Counted from the first letter of the stretch, positions 23,565-34,285 are shown. The stretch is 64,000 bases of DNA from JBNRMR01 sp050942895 (GCA_050942895.1 JBMNOE010000011.1:1-64000); one strand, 5' to 3'. Numbers and translations: made by a program. Notes: a model not told the origin generated them from the letters alone.

Positions 23565-25627
23565 CTAAAGCTTCATGATCACCACGGAGGATTTTGCGTA
23601 CATCGCAAACCGCGTGCGGTATACAAATGCGTCTGTGAATCCGGATCTGGTGGTTTGAAACGCGCCCAGCGTGACCGGAAAATTGCTTGCTTGCGTACTG
23701 CCCGTAATATAAATGCTGCCGTCCGTACCGATAGCAATACCGTAAGTGTAAGTATTATTATCCCCGCCGATATAGCTTGAAACGGTAAATGCGGTTCCGT
23801 CTTCCGATACGATCGTCAGGAAAGCGGCCCGTTGACCTTGCAGGGCGATAGGGGTTACCCCGGGGGTAGTTGGAAAATTGGATGACCGCATGTAACCGGT
23901 TACGCATGCGCGGTTGCCGGAAGCCAGCGCTATCCCATACCCTGTGTCAGAATCATTGCCGCCTAAATAGGTGCTGTAAACTAGTGCCGAGCCGTCGACC
24001 GACAGCTTAAGTACAAAAGCATCAGCTCCGCCGCCGCCATATGTGCCTTGCGCCGCGCCGGCTGTCACCGGAAAATCCTCGAACGCAGTGCCTGTCACAT
24101 AGGCGTTTCCTTGCTCGTCTACGCAGATGCCTTGACCCAAGCCGCCGCCGACAAAGGTGGAATAAACAAGACTGGAACCGTCCGGCGAAAATTTTGTTAC
24201 AAACCCATCATTATCGCGCTGTGTGGTTGTCTGAAACGCGCCGGGAGTTACGGGGAAGCCTGCGGATGTGGTGTTTCCCGTGACATATACGTGTCCCGCC
24301 GCGTCGATTGCAATTTCGTATATATATGTGTCGCTGTTGCTGCCGCTGCCGCCAAGAAACGTGGAATAGATCAGCGCCGTACCGTCCGCAGAGAGCTTTG
24401 AGAGAAACCCGTCTCTGGATCCGCGCAAAGAAATCTGAAACGCCCCCGACGTGGTGGGGAAATTCGGCGAGGATGTGATCCCGCCCACATAAGCGAAGCC
24501 ATCCGCATCCACCCGGATAGAATTACCGGCGTCGTTTCCGCTACCGCCAAGGTAGGTGGAATAAACAAGGCTTGCGCCATCCGGAGAAAATTTGGTGACA
24601 TAGGCGGCGGAAAATTGACCGCCCGGCGCACTGGTCTGAAATGCCCCCGGCGTGGTGGGAAAATTGCGTGCGAATGTAAGCCCGGTAACGTAGGCGTGAC
24701 CGGAGCTGTCTATCGCAATTGAATTGCCATAGCCGTAATCCCCGGCCCCCCAAGATAGGTGGAATAGATTAACCGGCTGCCGTCTGCGCTGAACTTTGTA
24801 ACAAATGTGGATCTATAGTCAGGAGGAACTGTTTGAAAAGCACCCGGCGTTACGGGAAAACTTAACGGTGAAAGAGTTACACCGGTAATATAAGCGCAGC
24901 CTTCGGCATCTACCGCTATGCTCTGGCCACCGTCATTCTCGCTTCCTCCCAAAAGCGTTGCGTAGGGCAACAGGGGGTCGATGATAAGTTCCCGCGCGGG
25001 GTCGTAGCTTTCGCCAAGCCAGAATCCATAGGAAAGCGCTCCGTCCAGGCGGTAACCGCAGGGCACCTCCACACGCCGACCGTCTATCATTTGATAGGCG
25101 CCCGGGGCTTCTTCGCGCACTTCGCCATAGCAGTGTATCAGCACAAGGCTGCCGTCGTCACTAATGGACAAGCTCTTCGCGCCCTCATAGCTTAGCCGAA
25201 TGACATCGGGATTTGTTCCGGGCGCGATGTGCCAGTCAAGCTTTAGTCCCTTTTCCGTGTGCCGCACGGTTAGACTGATGCCCTCCCATACCTCGTTATA
25301 GCTTAATTCCCCATAGGTAGGGATATTGCTTTTCCATTCATCCGGGTTGTTCCCTATAAAATAATTTACCTTTCCCTCGTATGGTTCGGCGCTCTGTACA
25401 GATAAATCGGGGTTCGCGTCCACAAACCCCAGTGACAAAGCGACGCCATGCATCCCGTCTGATTCCTCTCCGGTAACTTCCATGGCGTGTATGATATGTG
25501 ATTTCATAAAATAAAACCGTGTATGCTTCGCGGAGGCGGCAAACAGCGCCTCTTTTGGATATTGCCCGTGATTTGGGACAAAGAAAGCCGGGGCTTTCAA
25601 CGCGCTTTCCTGTGTTTTGGTTTTCAT
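23565..25627 (-). pseudogene. SBBP-repeat surface protein with one frameshift
   Basis: Starts at ATG 25627 (MKTKTQESALKAPAFFVPNH) after AGGAGGAGATCAGAT. An N-terminal DUF7948-like domain of about 210 residues (GKVNYFIGNNPDEWKSNIPT, KLDWHIAPGTNPDVIRLSYEG) is followed by eight or so SBBP beta-propeller units of the form YSTYLGG ... GxxYVTGxTxSxxFPTTPGAFQ. The frame breaks once, in a G6 run near 24750: with seven G the reading continues as GGAGDYGYGNSIAIDSSG and stays open to the stop at 23565. It lies 37 bases after the collagen-like gene on the same strand, suggesting one surface-protein operon. The function is unknown. Confidence 0.82.
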
Positions 25628-25664
25628 ATCTGATCTCCTCCTATTTGATATTTTCCTGCGCGGA

Positions 25665-26942
25665 CTAGTCGATGCGCAAGGTTACAACATCTCCCGTTAC
25701 CAAGGACAAGATCGCTGAATCTGAAAACTCACCGACTACATTTCTGGTTGGTACAGAAGTGGAAATCGCCGTCACGCCGTTTACTGCCAAGGACAGGACA
25801 TTATCTGACGGTTCTGTTAATATAATCGTAAATTGTATTTTATAATCGCCGTCTTCCGGAATATTGATTCCACTAGTTTCCGCCGTATGCGTCACATTGA
25901 CCAAAAGGGCCGTTTTGCATAAACACAACATTGTTGCCTGCCTCCGCAGCCCAGTCCGACCCCGAAACAGGCGTATAAACATAGCCATAAGCGAGAATCG
26001 GGTTGGGTCCGGTCGGTCCGGTGTCGCCCTGCGGGCCTGTTTCGCCCTGTGGGCCTGTGGGGCCGATGTCGCCCTGCGGACCGGTGGGACCAATGTCACC
26101 CTGTGGGCCGGTGGGACCAATGCCGCCCTGCGGTCCGGTGGGGCCGGTAACATTAGGGTTCTCTATTGACACAATAGCCGAACCTTGCGTTACTATGATA
26201 TCAAGTGTATTGGATTCGAAGATTAATTCTTCACCAAAGCCAAGAGCGGCTGTTCCTGTAGTACCAATAACATTAAACAGGATTCCACCGGCTTCAAATG
26301 TCCCGGTGGGGCCGGTATCGCCTGTTGGTCCGGTGGGCCCGATGCCTCCCTGTATACCCTGCGGACCTTCCGGACCCTGGCAGCCTTTTGCGCCCTGCGG
26401 ACCCTCCGGACCTTGTACTCCGGCAGGGCCTTCCGCACCGATAGCACCAGCCGGTCCGGGTATACCCTGAGGACCCTGAGATCCTTCAGGCCCCGGAATC
26501 CCCTGTGGTCCCGCGGGCCCTGTATTCCCTCTTAAACCAATAGGACCCGGAATCCCCTGTGGACCAGCCGGACCGGGATTTGCACGAGGCCCCATGGGCC
26601 CTTGACAACCGGGATCTCCCTGTGGGCCAATATCTCCGCGAACACCTAGAGGGCCTTGAGGGCCTATCTGTCCCTGAGGGCCACGTGGCCCCGCCGGCCC
26701 CGGGCACCCCGGATCTCCTTTTTCACCTTTTTCACCTTGGGGGCCTCTTTGCCCTCTTGGGCCTTCAGTGCCCATAGGACCAGGTGCTCCCTGAGGGCCG
26801 GGGTAGCCTACATCACCCTTTGGGCCAGGGCATCCCAATCGCCCTTGGGACCGCGCGGACCTTGTGGACCCTGCGGACCTGGAGGGCATATATTAGAGCA
26901 ACTTGATTGACAATCAAAGTTGCTATTTTCTTCACTGCGCAT
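25665..26942 (-). pseudogene. Collagen-like protein (BclA-like), two frameshifts
   Basis: Starts at ATG 26942 (MRSEENSNFDCQSSCSNICP). The frame slips near 26837 (CCCAATCGCCC where the paralogue has CCCGGATCGCCC). It then reads about 200 residues of Gly-X-Y, a globular insert (GGILFNVIGTTGTAALGFGE), more GPTGPQGDI repeats and VSGSDWAAEAGNNVVFMQNG. It slips again at an A4 run (25903-25906); removing one base gives NGPLVNVTHTAETSGI and a C-terminal jelly-roll of the BclA type ending VTGDVVTLRID. Both changes are single bases, so this may be an intact surface or spore-coat filament gene with sequence errors. Confidence 0.8.
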
Positions 26943-27211
26943 AATTTTGTATCCCTTCTCAGTATACTGGGGCGGACTACCCCCTCTATCCATAATATTC
27001 AGCAGAGATAAAACAGTTAATATGCCAGCATAATTTCATGATTTACTGCTTCTCAGGGAAAACAGCATAAGTAAAAACAATTTTAATTTTAAAGCTTTAA
27101 AAAGAGTCGGTCGATTTAATGGTATGGTAAAACACAAGCTATCGAACATATTTAGCTTTTTACGCAAAACACCCGAAATCTGATAGAATACTTTAAGCGA
27201 GGTGTTTTGTA

Positions 27212-27501
27212 ATGAAACGATATGACAAGCAGTTCAAAGAAGAAGCGGTGCGCCTGTCACAAGAAATTGGTGTTCGGCGATCAGCAGAGCAACTGGGGCT
27301 ATCCTACCATAGCTGCCCAGTTGGCGGCGAATCGCAAAGAAGTATGGAGAAGAAGCCTTTGTAGGCAGCGGCCGGCCCTACCTTTCCGACGATGGGATGA
27401 GCGCTCGTGAGCTGGAGCTTCAGCGTGAGGTCATCGAGCTGCGTATTGCAATGAATTACTTAAAGATGTACTTGGTTTTCGCCAGAGACCGGAAGAGATA
27501 G
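27212..27501 (+). pseudogene. IS3-family transposase OrfA remnant
   Basis: ATG 27212 opens MKRYDKQFKEEAVRLSQEIG, then RRSAEQLGLSYH, the OrfA HTH. A one-base slip near 27317 breaks the frame; the corrected frame reads WRRIAKKYGEEAFVGSGRPY, LSDDGMSARELELQREVIEL and ends ARDRKR at 27501, the leucine-zipper end of OrfA. It is followed after three bases by OrfB. Confidence 0.78.
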
Positions 27502-27504
27502 AAG

Positions 27505-28020
27505 TTGTTCGGGTACGCCTACATCAGCATGCACCGCAAAAGATGGACCGTGCAGCAGCTGTGTCGGGTTTTGAAGGTGAGCGAATCCGGATATTGCCGG
27601 AGCCTTAAGCCTGCACAGCGCAAGGTGCGGCAGCACGCTCTTTTGGTCAAGATAAAAGAAACCCTCCGACGATTCCCGGAAAACGAGAGTTATGGGGCCG
27701 GAGGATTCACCTGGCTCTGCACCAGCAAGGAGAAGATATCAGCTATTCCACAGTGTATCGGACGATGGGGAAGCACGGCTTGCTGTATAAGGCAAAGCGG
27801 TATCCTAACGGCATCACCAGGGAAGATGCGACCGCTCAAAAGGCAGAGAATCTCATTGCCAGGGACTTTACTGCCGATGCACCATGCCAGAAGTGGCTGA
27901 CGGATATCACTGAGATACCTTGTCGTAACGGAAAACTACATGTGGCACCCATTCTGGATTGCTTTAGCGAGGAAATCGTGGGGCTGGACATGAATGATAA
28001 CATGCGAGCCCGGTTGGATA
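27505..28020 (+). pseudogene. IS3-family transposase OrfB, truncated and frameshifted
   Basis: The frame from TTG 27505 (FGYAYISMHRKRWTVQQLCR) breaks near 27697, where one C is missing in a CCCGG. It continues in another frame as YSTVYRTMGKHGLLYKAKRY, KWLTDITEIPCRNGKLHVAP and LDCFSEEIVGLDMNDNM. The first and second catalytic aspartates are present; the sequence stops near 28015, before the DDE glutamate, and joins an AraC-type fragment. Confidence 0.78.
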
Positions 28021-28219
28021 TATGCAGGCATCCTGCGATCTCCTAAGAGAAATAGACTATACTATCGCGAAAATAGCCCTGCGTGTTGGTTATCCAACAC
28101 ACCATCATTTTAGCAAAACATTTCGCAGGTTCTTCGTCTGTACACCCAAACAATACCGCGAATCGCTGAACTACTGGCGGGGCAGCGATGCTCAAACACA
28201 TCTTGAAAACGGAAAATAG
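28021..28219 (+). pseudogene. AraC-family regulator, C-terminal fragment
   Basis: MQASCDLLREIDYTIAKIAL, then RVGYPTHHHFSKTFRRFFVC and TPKQYRESLNY form the second AraC helix-turn-helix. The N-terminal part is absent, replaced by the IS3 remnant. The stop is at 28217-28219. It lies 114 bases before the SGNH hydrolase gene, which such a regulator might once have controlled. Confidence 0.75.
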
Positions 28220-28333
28220 CGTTTGGGCTTTTGTTTTTTGCGTGAAGATGGGCGAAACAAGCATTGGTAAGTTTTCCGTAAGAATGATATAATCAATAAG
28301 CACAAAAAAATAAAAATACAGGGGATTTCTCTA

Positions 28334-29404
28334 ATGAAAAAACAGAATGCTCAGCAGGCATATTCACATGAAAGTTCCGAGGCGAGCAACAGCGACATCG
28401 TCTTCTACGATATAAAGGAAGAGCCGTTCACAATCCATGGCTTGTATGACCCCAAAGGCCAGGATGCTTACAAGCGATTACCTGACAGTATAGCCCAAAG
28501 CACAAGCGACGGCGTTGAAAGGCTGTATAAAAACACGGCGGGCGGGCGCTTAAGATTTGCAACGGACTCAGATAGCGTTTATATAAGAGTGAAAATGCCA
28601 AGCTTGTCGTTGCGACCGCACATGACCATATTGAGCTGCGTGGGCTTTGATCTGTATTTGAATAAAAACGGAAAAGATATATTTGCCGGATGCTTTATTC
28701 CGCCTGCCGATGTGACTGGGGAATACGGCGCTATGGTTTCCTTTAAGGATGATTTCTCAATGAAAGAAATCACAATAAACTTTCCGCTCTATGGCGATAT
28801 TGAAAGCGTGATGATTGGAATCAGAAAAAATGCTCAGCTTAAAAAGCACGGTGAATATAAAATAAGCAAGCCGATATTGTTTTACGGATCTTCAATTACC
28901 CAGGGGGCATGTGCGTCGCGCCCCGGACTATGCTATGAAGCGTGGATTTCAAGACGCCTTGATTGCGACTATATCAATTTGGGTTTTGCAGGGAACTGCA
29001 AAGGCGAGGATGCCATTGTTGATTATATGTCCACCCTTGACATAAGCTGCTTTGTTTGCGACTATGACCATAATGCTCCAAGTGCAGACCATCTTCAGAA
29101 TACCCATGGCAATGTTTACAAAAAGATGAGGGAAAAGCAGCCCCAAATACCGATCGTTTTGATATCCAAGCCCGATATAAAGCTTGATTCTGATGAAGAT
29201 ATCAGGCGCAGGGCAATCGTTATGCAGACATACTTAAAAGGCGTTAAGAATGGCGATAAGAACCTATACTTTATTGATGGGTACTCTCTATTTTCAGGCG
29301 CTGACCGTGAGGATTGCACGGTGGACGGCTGCCATCCTAATGATCTGGGGTTTTACAAAATGGCAGATATTATTGGAAAAACACTTGAGACGGCGATGCG
29401 ATAA
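28334..29404 (+). CDS. SGNH/GDSL-type esterase
   Basis: Encodes 356 residues from ATG 28334, with only a weak ribosome-binding site (CAGGGGATTTCTCTA). An N-terminal beta-domain of about 170 residues (RFATDSDSVYIRVKMPSLSL, GFDLYLNKNG) precedes the SGNH domain. Block I is FYGSSITQGACAS with the nucleophile serine near 195, an asparagine block is NLGFAGNCKGE, a middle block is CDYDHNAPS, and the final DGCHPNDLGF has the Asp-His dyad. There is no signal peptide, so it is probably cytosolic. Relatives deacetylate sugars or plant-wall oligomers; the substrate is not known. Confidence 0.85.
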   Translation: MKKQNAQQAYSHESSEASNSDIVFYDIKEEPFTIHGLYDPKGQDAYKRLPDSIAQSTSDGVERLYKNTAGGRLRFATDSDSVYIRVKMPSLSLRPHMTILSCVGFDLYLNKNGKDIFAGCFIPPADVTGEYGAMVSFKDDFSMKEITINFPLYGDIESVMIGIRKNAQLKKHGEYKISKPILFYGSSITQGACASRPGLCYEAWISRRLDCDYINLGFAGNCKGEDAIVDYMSTLDISCFVCDYDHNAPSADHLQNTHGNVYKKMREKQPQIPIVLISKPDIKLDSDEDIRRRAIVMQTYLKGVKNGDKNLYFIDGYSLFSGADREDCTVDGCHPNDLGFYKMADIIGKTLETAMR

Positions 29405-29606
29405 AGGCGTAAATTTGGGGATGCTAGGGAATATCGCCTGATAAAGCAGCAGAATATCAGATGAAAGCTTTCATTGCTATTCCAATGTTGCGTTAATGCC
29501 GCCGAATCTAAACATATTAAAAGGCTTGTTCGACTTTCCCCGGCTTCCATGATAGAATAAATTACCGGATGAAAATGAGAAAATCTGATGAAAGGAGAGG
29601 AGGTAT

Positions 29607-30347
29607 ATGACTAAAAATGTGATTGACGATAAAAAAATACAAAAACTTGGATTAATGATGGCTGAAAGCGAAAACATAGTATTCTTTGGCGGCGCCGGCG
29701 TATCAACCGAGAGCGGAATCCCGGATTTTCGCAGCGTAGACGGCCTTTACCATGAAACATATGCCTATCCGCCGGAGATCATATTGAGCCATGATTTTTT
29801 CATCAGCCAAACGGAGGAGTTTTACTCTTTTTACAAAGAAAAGATGCTTTTTACCGGGGCAAAGCCCAACAAGGCCCACATCGCCCTGGCGGAGCTTGAA
29901 AGGATGGGCAAGCTGAAGGCCGTTATAACCCAGAACATAGACAGCCTTCATCAGGCGGCGGGCAGCAAGAATGTTTTGGAGCTTCATGGCAGCGTTTACA
30001 GAAATAACTGCATGGGTTGCGGGAAATTTCACGGGCTTGACCATGTTAAAGAGGCTCAGGGTGTTCCAGCCTGCCCTTGCGGCGGCGTTATAAAGCCTGA
30101 TGTGGTGCTATATGGCGAGCCGCTGGGGGAAAGGACTGTGAGGGACGCGCTAAGCTATATCGAAAGGGCGGATATGCTGATCGTGGGGGGGACCTCCCTT
30201 AGCGTTTACCCCGCCGCGGGGATGATCGACTACTACCACGGCGATAAGCTGGTGCTGATCAACAAGAGCCCCACCGGCGCGGATAGAAAGGCCGGACTGG
30301 TGATAAACGGGCCCATAGGCGAGGTTTTAGCTGCGGCTGTTTTATAA
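29607..30347 (+). CDS. cobB: Sir2-type NAD-dependent protein deacetylase
   Basis: Encodes 246 residues from ATG 29607, after AAAGGAGAGGAGGTAT. The sirtuin motifs are all present: GGAGVSTESGIPDFRS (NAD binding), TQNIDSLH, the catalytic histidine in LELHGSVY, zinc cysteines CMGCGKF ... CPCGGVIKPDVVLYGE, and GTSLSVYPAAG. It removes acyl groups from lysines using NAD in the cytosol. It is a single gene ended by a bidirectional terminator shared with glgA. Confidence 0.93.
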   Translation: MTKNVIDDKKIQKLGLMMAESENIVFFGGAGVSTESGIPDFRSVDGLYHETYAYPPEIILSHDFFISQTEEFYSFYKEKMLFTGAKPNKAHIALAELERMGKLKAVITQNIDSLHQAAGSKNVLELHGSVYRNNCMGCGKFHGLDHVKEAQGVPACPCGGVIKPDVVLYGEPLGERTVRDALSYIERADMLIVGGTSLSVYPAAGMIDYYHGDKLVLINKSPTGADRKAGLVINGPIGEVLAAAVL

Positions 30348-30380
30348 AGCTGGCTCTAAAGCGGCAGAAAAAAGAAAAAA

Positions 30381-30405
30381 CAGCGTGAAAGCTCACGCTG
30401 TTTTT
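30381..30405. terminator. Bidirectional terminator between the Sir2 gene and glgA
   Basis: CAGCGTGA (30381-30388) pairs with TCACGCTG (30393-30400) around AAGC, with an A run before and TTTTT after, so it works for both converging genes. Confidence 0.85.
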
Positions 30406-30437
30406 GTAATGTCCCGTTTTTTAAGACTATTTCGAAA

Positions 30438-31889
30438 CTATTTCAACAGATTTTCATATATGGCCATGTAATCTCTTGCGGAGACATTCCAGCTATAGTC
30501 TCCCTTCATGCCCCGCTTTGCTATGCCGGCAAATTTTTCGGGCTTGTTGCGGTAAATATCCACCGCGTAGCTGAGGGAGCGGAGCATGTCGTCGGCGTTG
30601 TAGCTGTAGAAGGTGAAGCCTGTGCCGCTGTCATCCGCCTCGTTGTAAGGGGTGACGGTATCCTTAAGGCCGCCGGTTTCACGGACGATGGGCACAGTGC
30701 CATAGCGCATTGAGATCATCTGAGAAAGACCGCAGGGCTCAAACTGGGAGGGCATCAGGAACAGATCGCTGCCGGCATATATGCGGTTGGCCAGGGGGAA
30801 GTTCATCTCGATGCGGGCGGAAAGCTTGCCCAGATACAGCCAAGCTGCCCAGCGAAAGAGGTTTGTGAACTTTTCATCGCCCATGCCCAGCACAACAAAC
30901 TGCACGTTTTGCTCCATTATGGGCGCCAGGGCGTATTCCACCAGGTCCAGACCTTTCTGGCTTGAAAGGCGCGTTATCATGGATATCATCGGTATGTCCG
31001 GGTCCACATCAAGGCCCAGCTCCTTTTGCAGGGCCATTTTGTTCTCCTTCTTTTTTTCAAAGGAGGATTCATCATAATTATATGCCAGGTTTTTGTCGGT
31101 CAAAGGGTTGTAAAGGTCCATATCTATGCCGTTTATTATGCCATAGAGATCCTTGCTTCGCGAACGGATAAGGCCGTCCAGCCTCTCGCCGTAATATGGC
31201 GTTTGTATTTCGCTGGAATAGTTGGGGCTGACGGTGGTGATGGCATCGCTGTAGACTAAGGCGCCCTTCATGAAGTTGCACCCGCCGTAGAACTCCAGCT
31301 TGTCGTCGGTGTATATCCAGCTTCCAAGGACCAAAAGATCTTCGATCTGATTGATGGCGAATATGCCCTGATACTGAAGATTGTGTATTGTGTAAAGAAC
31401 CTTTATGTTTTTATAAAGATCCAAAGAGTTATACTGGGTTTTAAGCAGCACGGGAATCATGCCGGTCTGCCAGTCGTGGCAGTGGAGGATATCGGGGATA
31501 AAATCGATATGGGGGAGGGCCTCCAGCACTGCGCGGCAGAAAAATGCAAATCGCTCCGCCTCCTCCGATCCGCTGCCGTATATGGTATCGCGGCCGAAGT
31601 AGAAATCGTTGTCCAAAAAATAATATTTTATGCCATCCTGTTCCAGCAGCTCGATGCCGCAATACTGGCGGCGCCAGCCAAGGTTCACATAAAAATACAT
31701 CTGATGCTTTAGCTTATCGGCATACTCGCCGGCAAATTTCTTATATAGGGGCAAAACGACGCAAACCTCAGCCTTTTGCTGCGCGTTATTTTTTGCCACC
31801 AGAGCTTTTGGCAGCGCTCCAATGACATCGGCAAGGCCGCCTGTTTTGGCAAAAGGCACGCACTCGCTTGCTGCAAAGAGTATCTTCAT
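30438..31889 (-). CDS. glgA: Glycogen synthase (GT5)
   Basis: Encodes 483 residues, a usual length. The N-terminal KTGGLADVIGALPKAL binds ADP-glucose, HCHDWQTGMIPVLL is in the N-domain, and the C-terminal GT-B half has ITRLSSQKGLDLV and FEPCGLSQMISMRYGTVPIV with the family's conserved glutamate, followed by ETGGLKDTV. It adds glucose from ADP-glucose to glycogen chains. It is the last gene of the minus-strand operon glgB-glgC-glgD-glgA, 69 bases after glgD. Confidence 0.95.
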   Translation of the reverse strand: MKILFAASECVPFAKTGGLADVIGALPKALVAKNNAQQKAEVCVVLPLYKKFAGEYADKLKHQMYFYVNLGWRRQYCGIELLEQDGIKYYFLDNDFYFGRDTIYGSGSEEAERFAFFCRAVLEALPHIDFIPDILHCHDWQTGMIPVLLKTQYNSLDLYKNIKVLYTIHNLQYQGIFAINQIEDLLVLGSWIYTDDKLEFYGGCNFMKGALVYSDAITTVSPNYSSEIQTPYYGERLDGLIRSRSKDLYGIINGIDMDLYNPLTDKNLAYNYDESSFEKKKENKMALQKELGLDVDPDIPMISMITRLSSQKGLDLVEYALAPIMEQNVQFVVLGMGDEKFTNLFRWAAWLYLGKLSARIEMNFPLANRIYAGSDLFLMPSQFEPCGLSQMISMRYGTVPIVRETGGLKDTVTPYNEADDSGTGFTFYSYNADDMLRSLSYAVDIYRNKPEKFAGIAKRGMKGDYSWNVSARDYMAIYENLLK

Positions 31890-31958
31890 TGGTTCACCTC
31901 TCCTTTCGTTTATACTTCTGTTTATACTTCCATTGACTATATGATTATATTTGCACAG

Positions 31959-33077
31959 TTATATCATCATGTTCTTTTTGACGATCAGCGGATAATTTTT
32001 TGTGCCTATCAGGCGCTGGCCTGATTTCACATATACGTTTTTGTCCAATATAACGTTTTCAAGTTCGCAGCCATCGCCGATGCTGCAGCCCTGCATTATT
32101 ATGCTGTTCCTGATGATGGAGCCCAGGCCCACTCTTACGCCTCTGAACAAAACGGAGTTTTCAATGGAGCCGGAGACGACGCAGCCGTCGGCCAGCAGCG
32201 AGTTTGAAGCATGGGCCTCAGTCAGATATTTGGCCGGCACCTCGTCCTTGACCTTTGTGCGCACGGGGCGCGGGCCCATCAGCAGCTCGCGGCGGACATC
32301 GCCGTTTAAAAGATCCATGTTGGCCTCGAAGAAGTCCGTTGCGCTCAAAATTGTCTTGACATAGCCCGTGTGCTCGTAGGCATAGATGCGGTAATCGCCC
32401 AGATTGCTCTGGAGCACATCGCGGATGAGATCCGTGCGATTATGGGAAAGGGCATAGTCGATCACGTAAAGGAGAAGATCCTTTTCGATGATCATAGTGC
32501 TTATCATGATGGTGTGGTAGTGGGGCATCTGGGGGTTAATCTCCACGTCCCTGACCCGCCCCTCTTCGTCCAGGTCCAGATAAACCTGGTTTTCAGGTAT
32601 GGGCGATATGCCTCTTTGTCTGCAGCAAAGAACCGTGACATCGGAGTTTCGCTCCCTATGATAAGCCAACACCTCGTTAAAATCAATGTTATAAAGCGTG
32701 GAGGAGCCGACAAGTATGGCGTATTTCTGCGGAGATCTGCGCAGATAGTTTATGTTGGAGTTAAGGCCGTCCAAAATGCCGGAATAATCGCCGTGGTTTT
32801 CGCTGGAAACGAAAGGAGGCAGCATGAAAAGGCCGTCTCTTTTGCGGGAAAGATCCCATTCGCGGCCGTCGCCCAGATGGTCCATCAGCGAGTGATAGTT
32901 GCGCTGGCACATGACGCCCACATTGCCTATGCCGGCGTTCACCAGATTTGAAAGCAGCAGATCGATAACCCGGTATCTGCCTCCTATCGGCAGCGCGGAT
33001 ATGGACCTGGAGCGGGTCAGTTCGCCCATTTCGGGCAGGCTGTCGCCGGTATATATTATGCCAAAAGCACTGTTCAT
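31959..33077 (-). CDS. glgD: GlgD, regulatory subunit of ADP-glucose pyrophosphorylase
   Basis: Encodes 372 residues (MNSAFGIIYTGDSLPEMGEL), after AGGAGGTGCAGCT. The N-terminus has lost the GGGxGxRL nucleotide loop of GlgC (here YTGDSLPEMGELTRSRSIS), as in the GlgD group, while keeping the GT-A fold and the C-terminal left-handed beta-helix (LADGCVVSGSIENSVLFRGV). In Firmicutes GlgD pairs with GlgC and raises its activity. It lies 11 bases after glgC. Confidence 0.93.
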   Translation of the reverse strand: MNSAFGIIYTGDSLPEMGELTRSRSISALPIGGRYRVIDLLLSNLVNAGIGNVGVMCQRNYHSLMDHLGDGREWDLSRKRDGLFMLPPFVSSENHGDYSGILDGLNSNINYLRRSPQKYAILVGSSTLYNIDFNEVLAYHRERNSDVTVLCCRQRGISPIPENQVYLDLDEEGRVRDVEINPQMPHYHTIMISTMIIEKDLLLYVIDYALSHNRTDLIRDVLQSNLGDYRIYAYEHTGYVKTILSATDFFEANMDLLNGDVRRELLMGPRPVRTKVKDEVPAKYLTEAHASNSLLADGCVVSGSIENSVLFRGVRVGLGSIIRNSIIMQGCSIGDGCELENVILDKNVYVKSGQRLIGTKNYPLIVKKNMMI

Positions 33078-33088
33078 AGCTGCACCTC

Positions 33089-34276
33089 CTAAACCTTATT
33101 GAAATAATCCTGGCTGATCTGCATACCGCCGGATATCTTTGTGCCATCGGGTACGACGACGTTCTTGCCGATAACGGTTACTCTGTCGTCACCGCCGATA
33201 TTGCAGTTCTTGCCGATGACGGACCCTTCGCTGACTATGACCTTGCGCAGCAGGCAGTTTTCGCCGATTACCGTGTTTGGCATTATCACGCTGTCGTATA
33301 TCTTCGAGCCTTCCCGGGCGATTACGCCGGCAAATATTACGCTCTGGTTCACAAGGCCGTATATCTCGCTGCCCTCGGTGATTATGGACTTTTCAAGGGA
33401 GGCATTTTTGCCCACATAATGGGGAGGGAAGCCGGGGTTTCGGGAGTATATGCGCCACTCGCCGTCGTACAGGTCGAAGAGGGGAAGGGTTTCAAGAAGG
33501 TCCATGTTGGCTTCCCAAAGGGCATCGATTGTCCCCACGTCCTTCCAGTAGTCGCTAAACTCGTATGTGAACATCCTCTTGCCGTCCGCCAGCATTTGGG
33601 GGAGTATGTCGCCGCCGAAATCGTTTTGAGAATCGGCCTTCAGCTCGTCTTCCTCCAGATACTGCTTTAGCACATCCCACTTGAAGATGTATATTCCCAT
33701 GGAGGCCTTGTTGCTCCTGGGGTTTTTGGGCTTTTCTTCAAACTCGGTGATTGCGCCTGTATCATCCGTGTTTATGACGCCAAAGCGGGAGGCTTCCTCC
33801 CAGGGTACCAGCAGCGCGGCGGTGGTGACGTCCGCATTGGTGGATGTGTGCTGGGAAAGCATCTTGGCATAGTTCATCTTGTAGATATGGTCGCCGCCCA
33901 GTATCAGCACATTATCGGGGTTATACTGCTCGATGAAGGCAATGTTTTGATATATGGCGTTGGCCGTACCCTTATACCATTGGCTTTTCTTTTGGTTTTG
34001 GTATGGCGGCAGTATGAACACCCCTCCGTTGGACTTGTCCAGATCCCAGGCTCTGCCGGAGCCGATATATGTGTTCAGCTCCAGGGGCAGATACTGGGTT
34101 AAAACCCCCACTGTATCTATACCTGAGTTTGAACAGTTGGAAAGGGGAAAGTCTATCAGCCTGTATTTCCCTCCGAAGGGAACGGCGGGTTTAGCGGTGC
34201 GCAGCGTGAGAATCCCCAGGCGGCTTCCCTGCCCTCCCGCCAGTAGCATTGCTATGCATCTTTTTTTTACAGCCAT
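33089..34276 (-). CDS. glgC: Glucose-1-phosphate adenylyltransferase
   Basis: The start is taken at ATG 34274-34276 (MAVKKRCIAMLLAGGQGSRL) after GAGGTGTGG; the upstream GTG 34282 is less likely. It encodes 395 residues. The catalytic nucleotide loop LLAGGQGSRLGILT, then KPAVPFGGKYRLIDFPLSNC, GTANAIYQNI, ILGGDHIYKMNY and a C-terminal beta-helix are all present. It makes ADP-glucose from ATP and glucose-1-phosphate, the committed step of glycogen synthesis. It lies 9 bases after glgB. Confidence 0.95.
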   Translation of the reverse strand: MAVKKRCIAMLLAGGQGSRLGILTLRTAKPAVPFGGKYRLIDFPLSNCSNSGIDTVGVLTQYLPLELNTYIGSGRAWDLDKSNGGVFILPPYQNQKKSQWYKGTANAIYQNIAFIEQYNPDNVLILGGDHIYKMNYAKMLSQHTSTNADVTTAALLVPWEEASRFGVINTDDTGAITEFEEKPKNPRSNKASMGIYIFKWDVLKQYLEEDELKADSQNDFGGDILPQMLADGKRMFTYEFSDYWKDVGTIDALWEANMDLLETLPLFDLYDGEWRIYSRNPGFPPHYVGKNASLEKSIITEGSEIYGLVNQSVIFAGVIAREGSKIYDSVIMPNTVIGENCLLRKVIVSEGSVIGKNCNIGGDDRVTVIGKNVVVPDGTKISGGMQISQDYFNKV

Positions 34277-34285
34277 GTCCACACC

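Noticed and set aside
26003..26880. Possible CRISPR-like or minisatellite array from GPTGPQGDI repeats
   Set aside because: The periodicity is of codon units in a collagen-like gene; there are no spacers of constant length.
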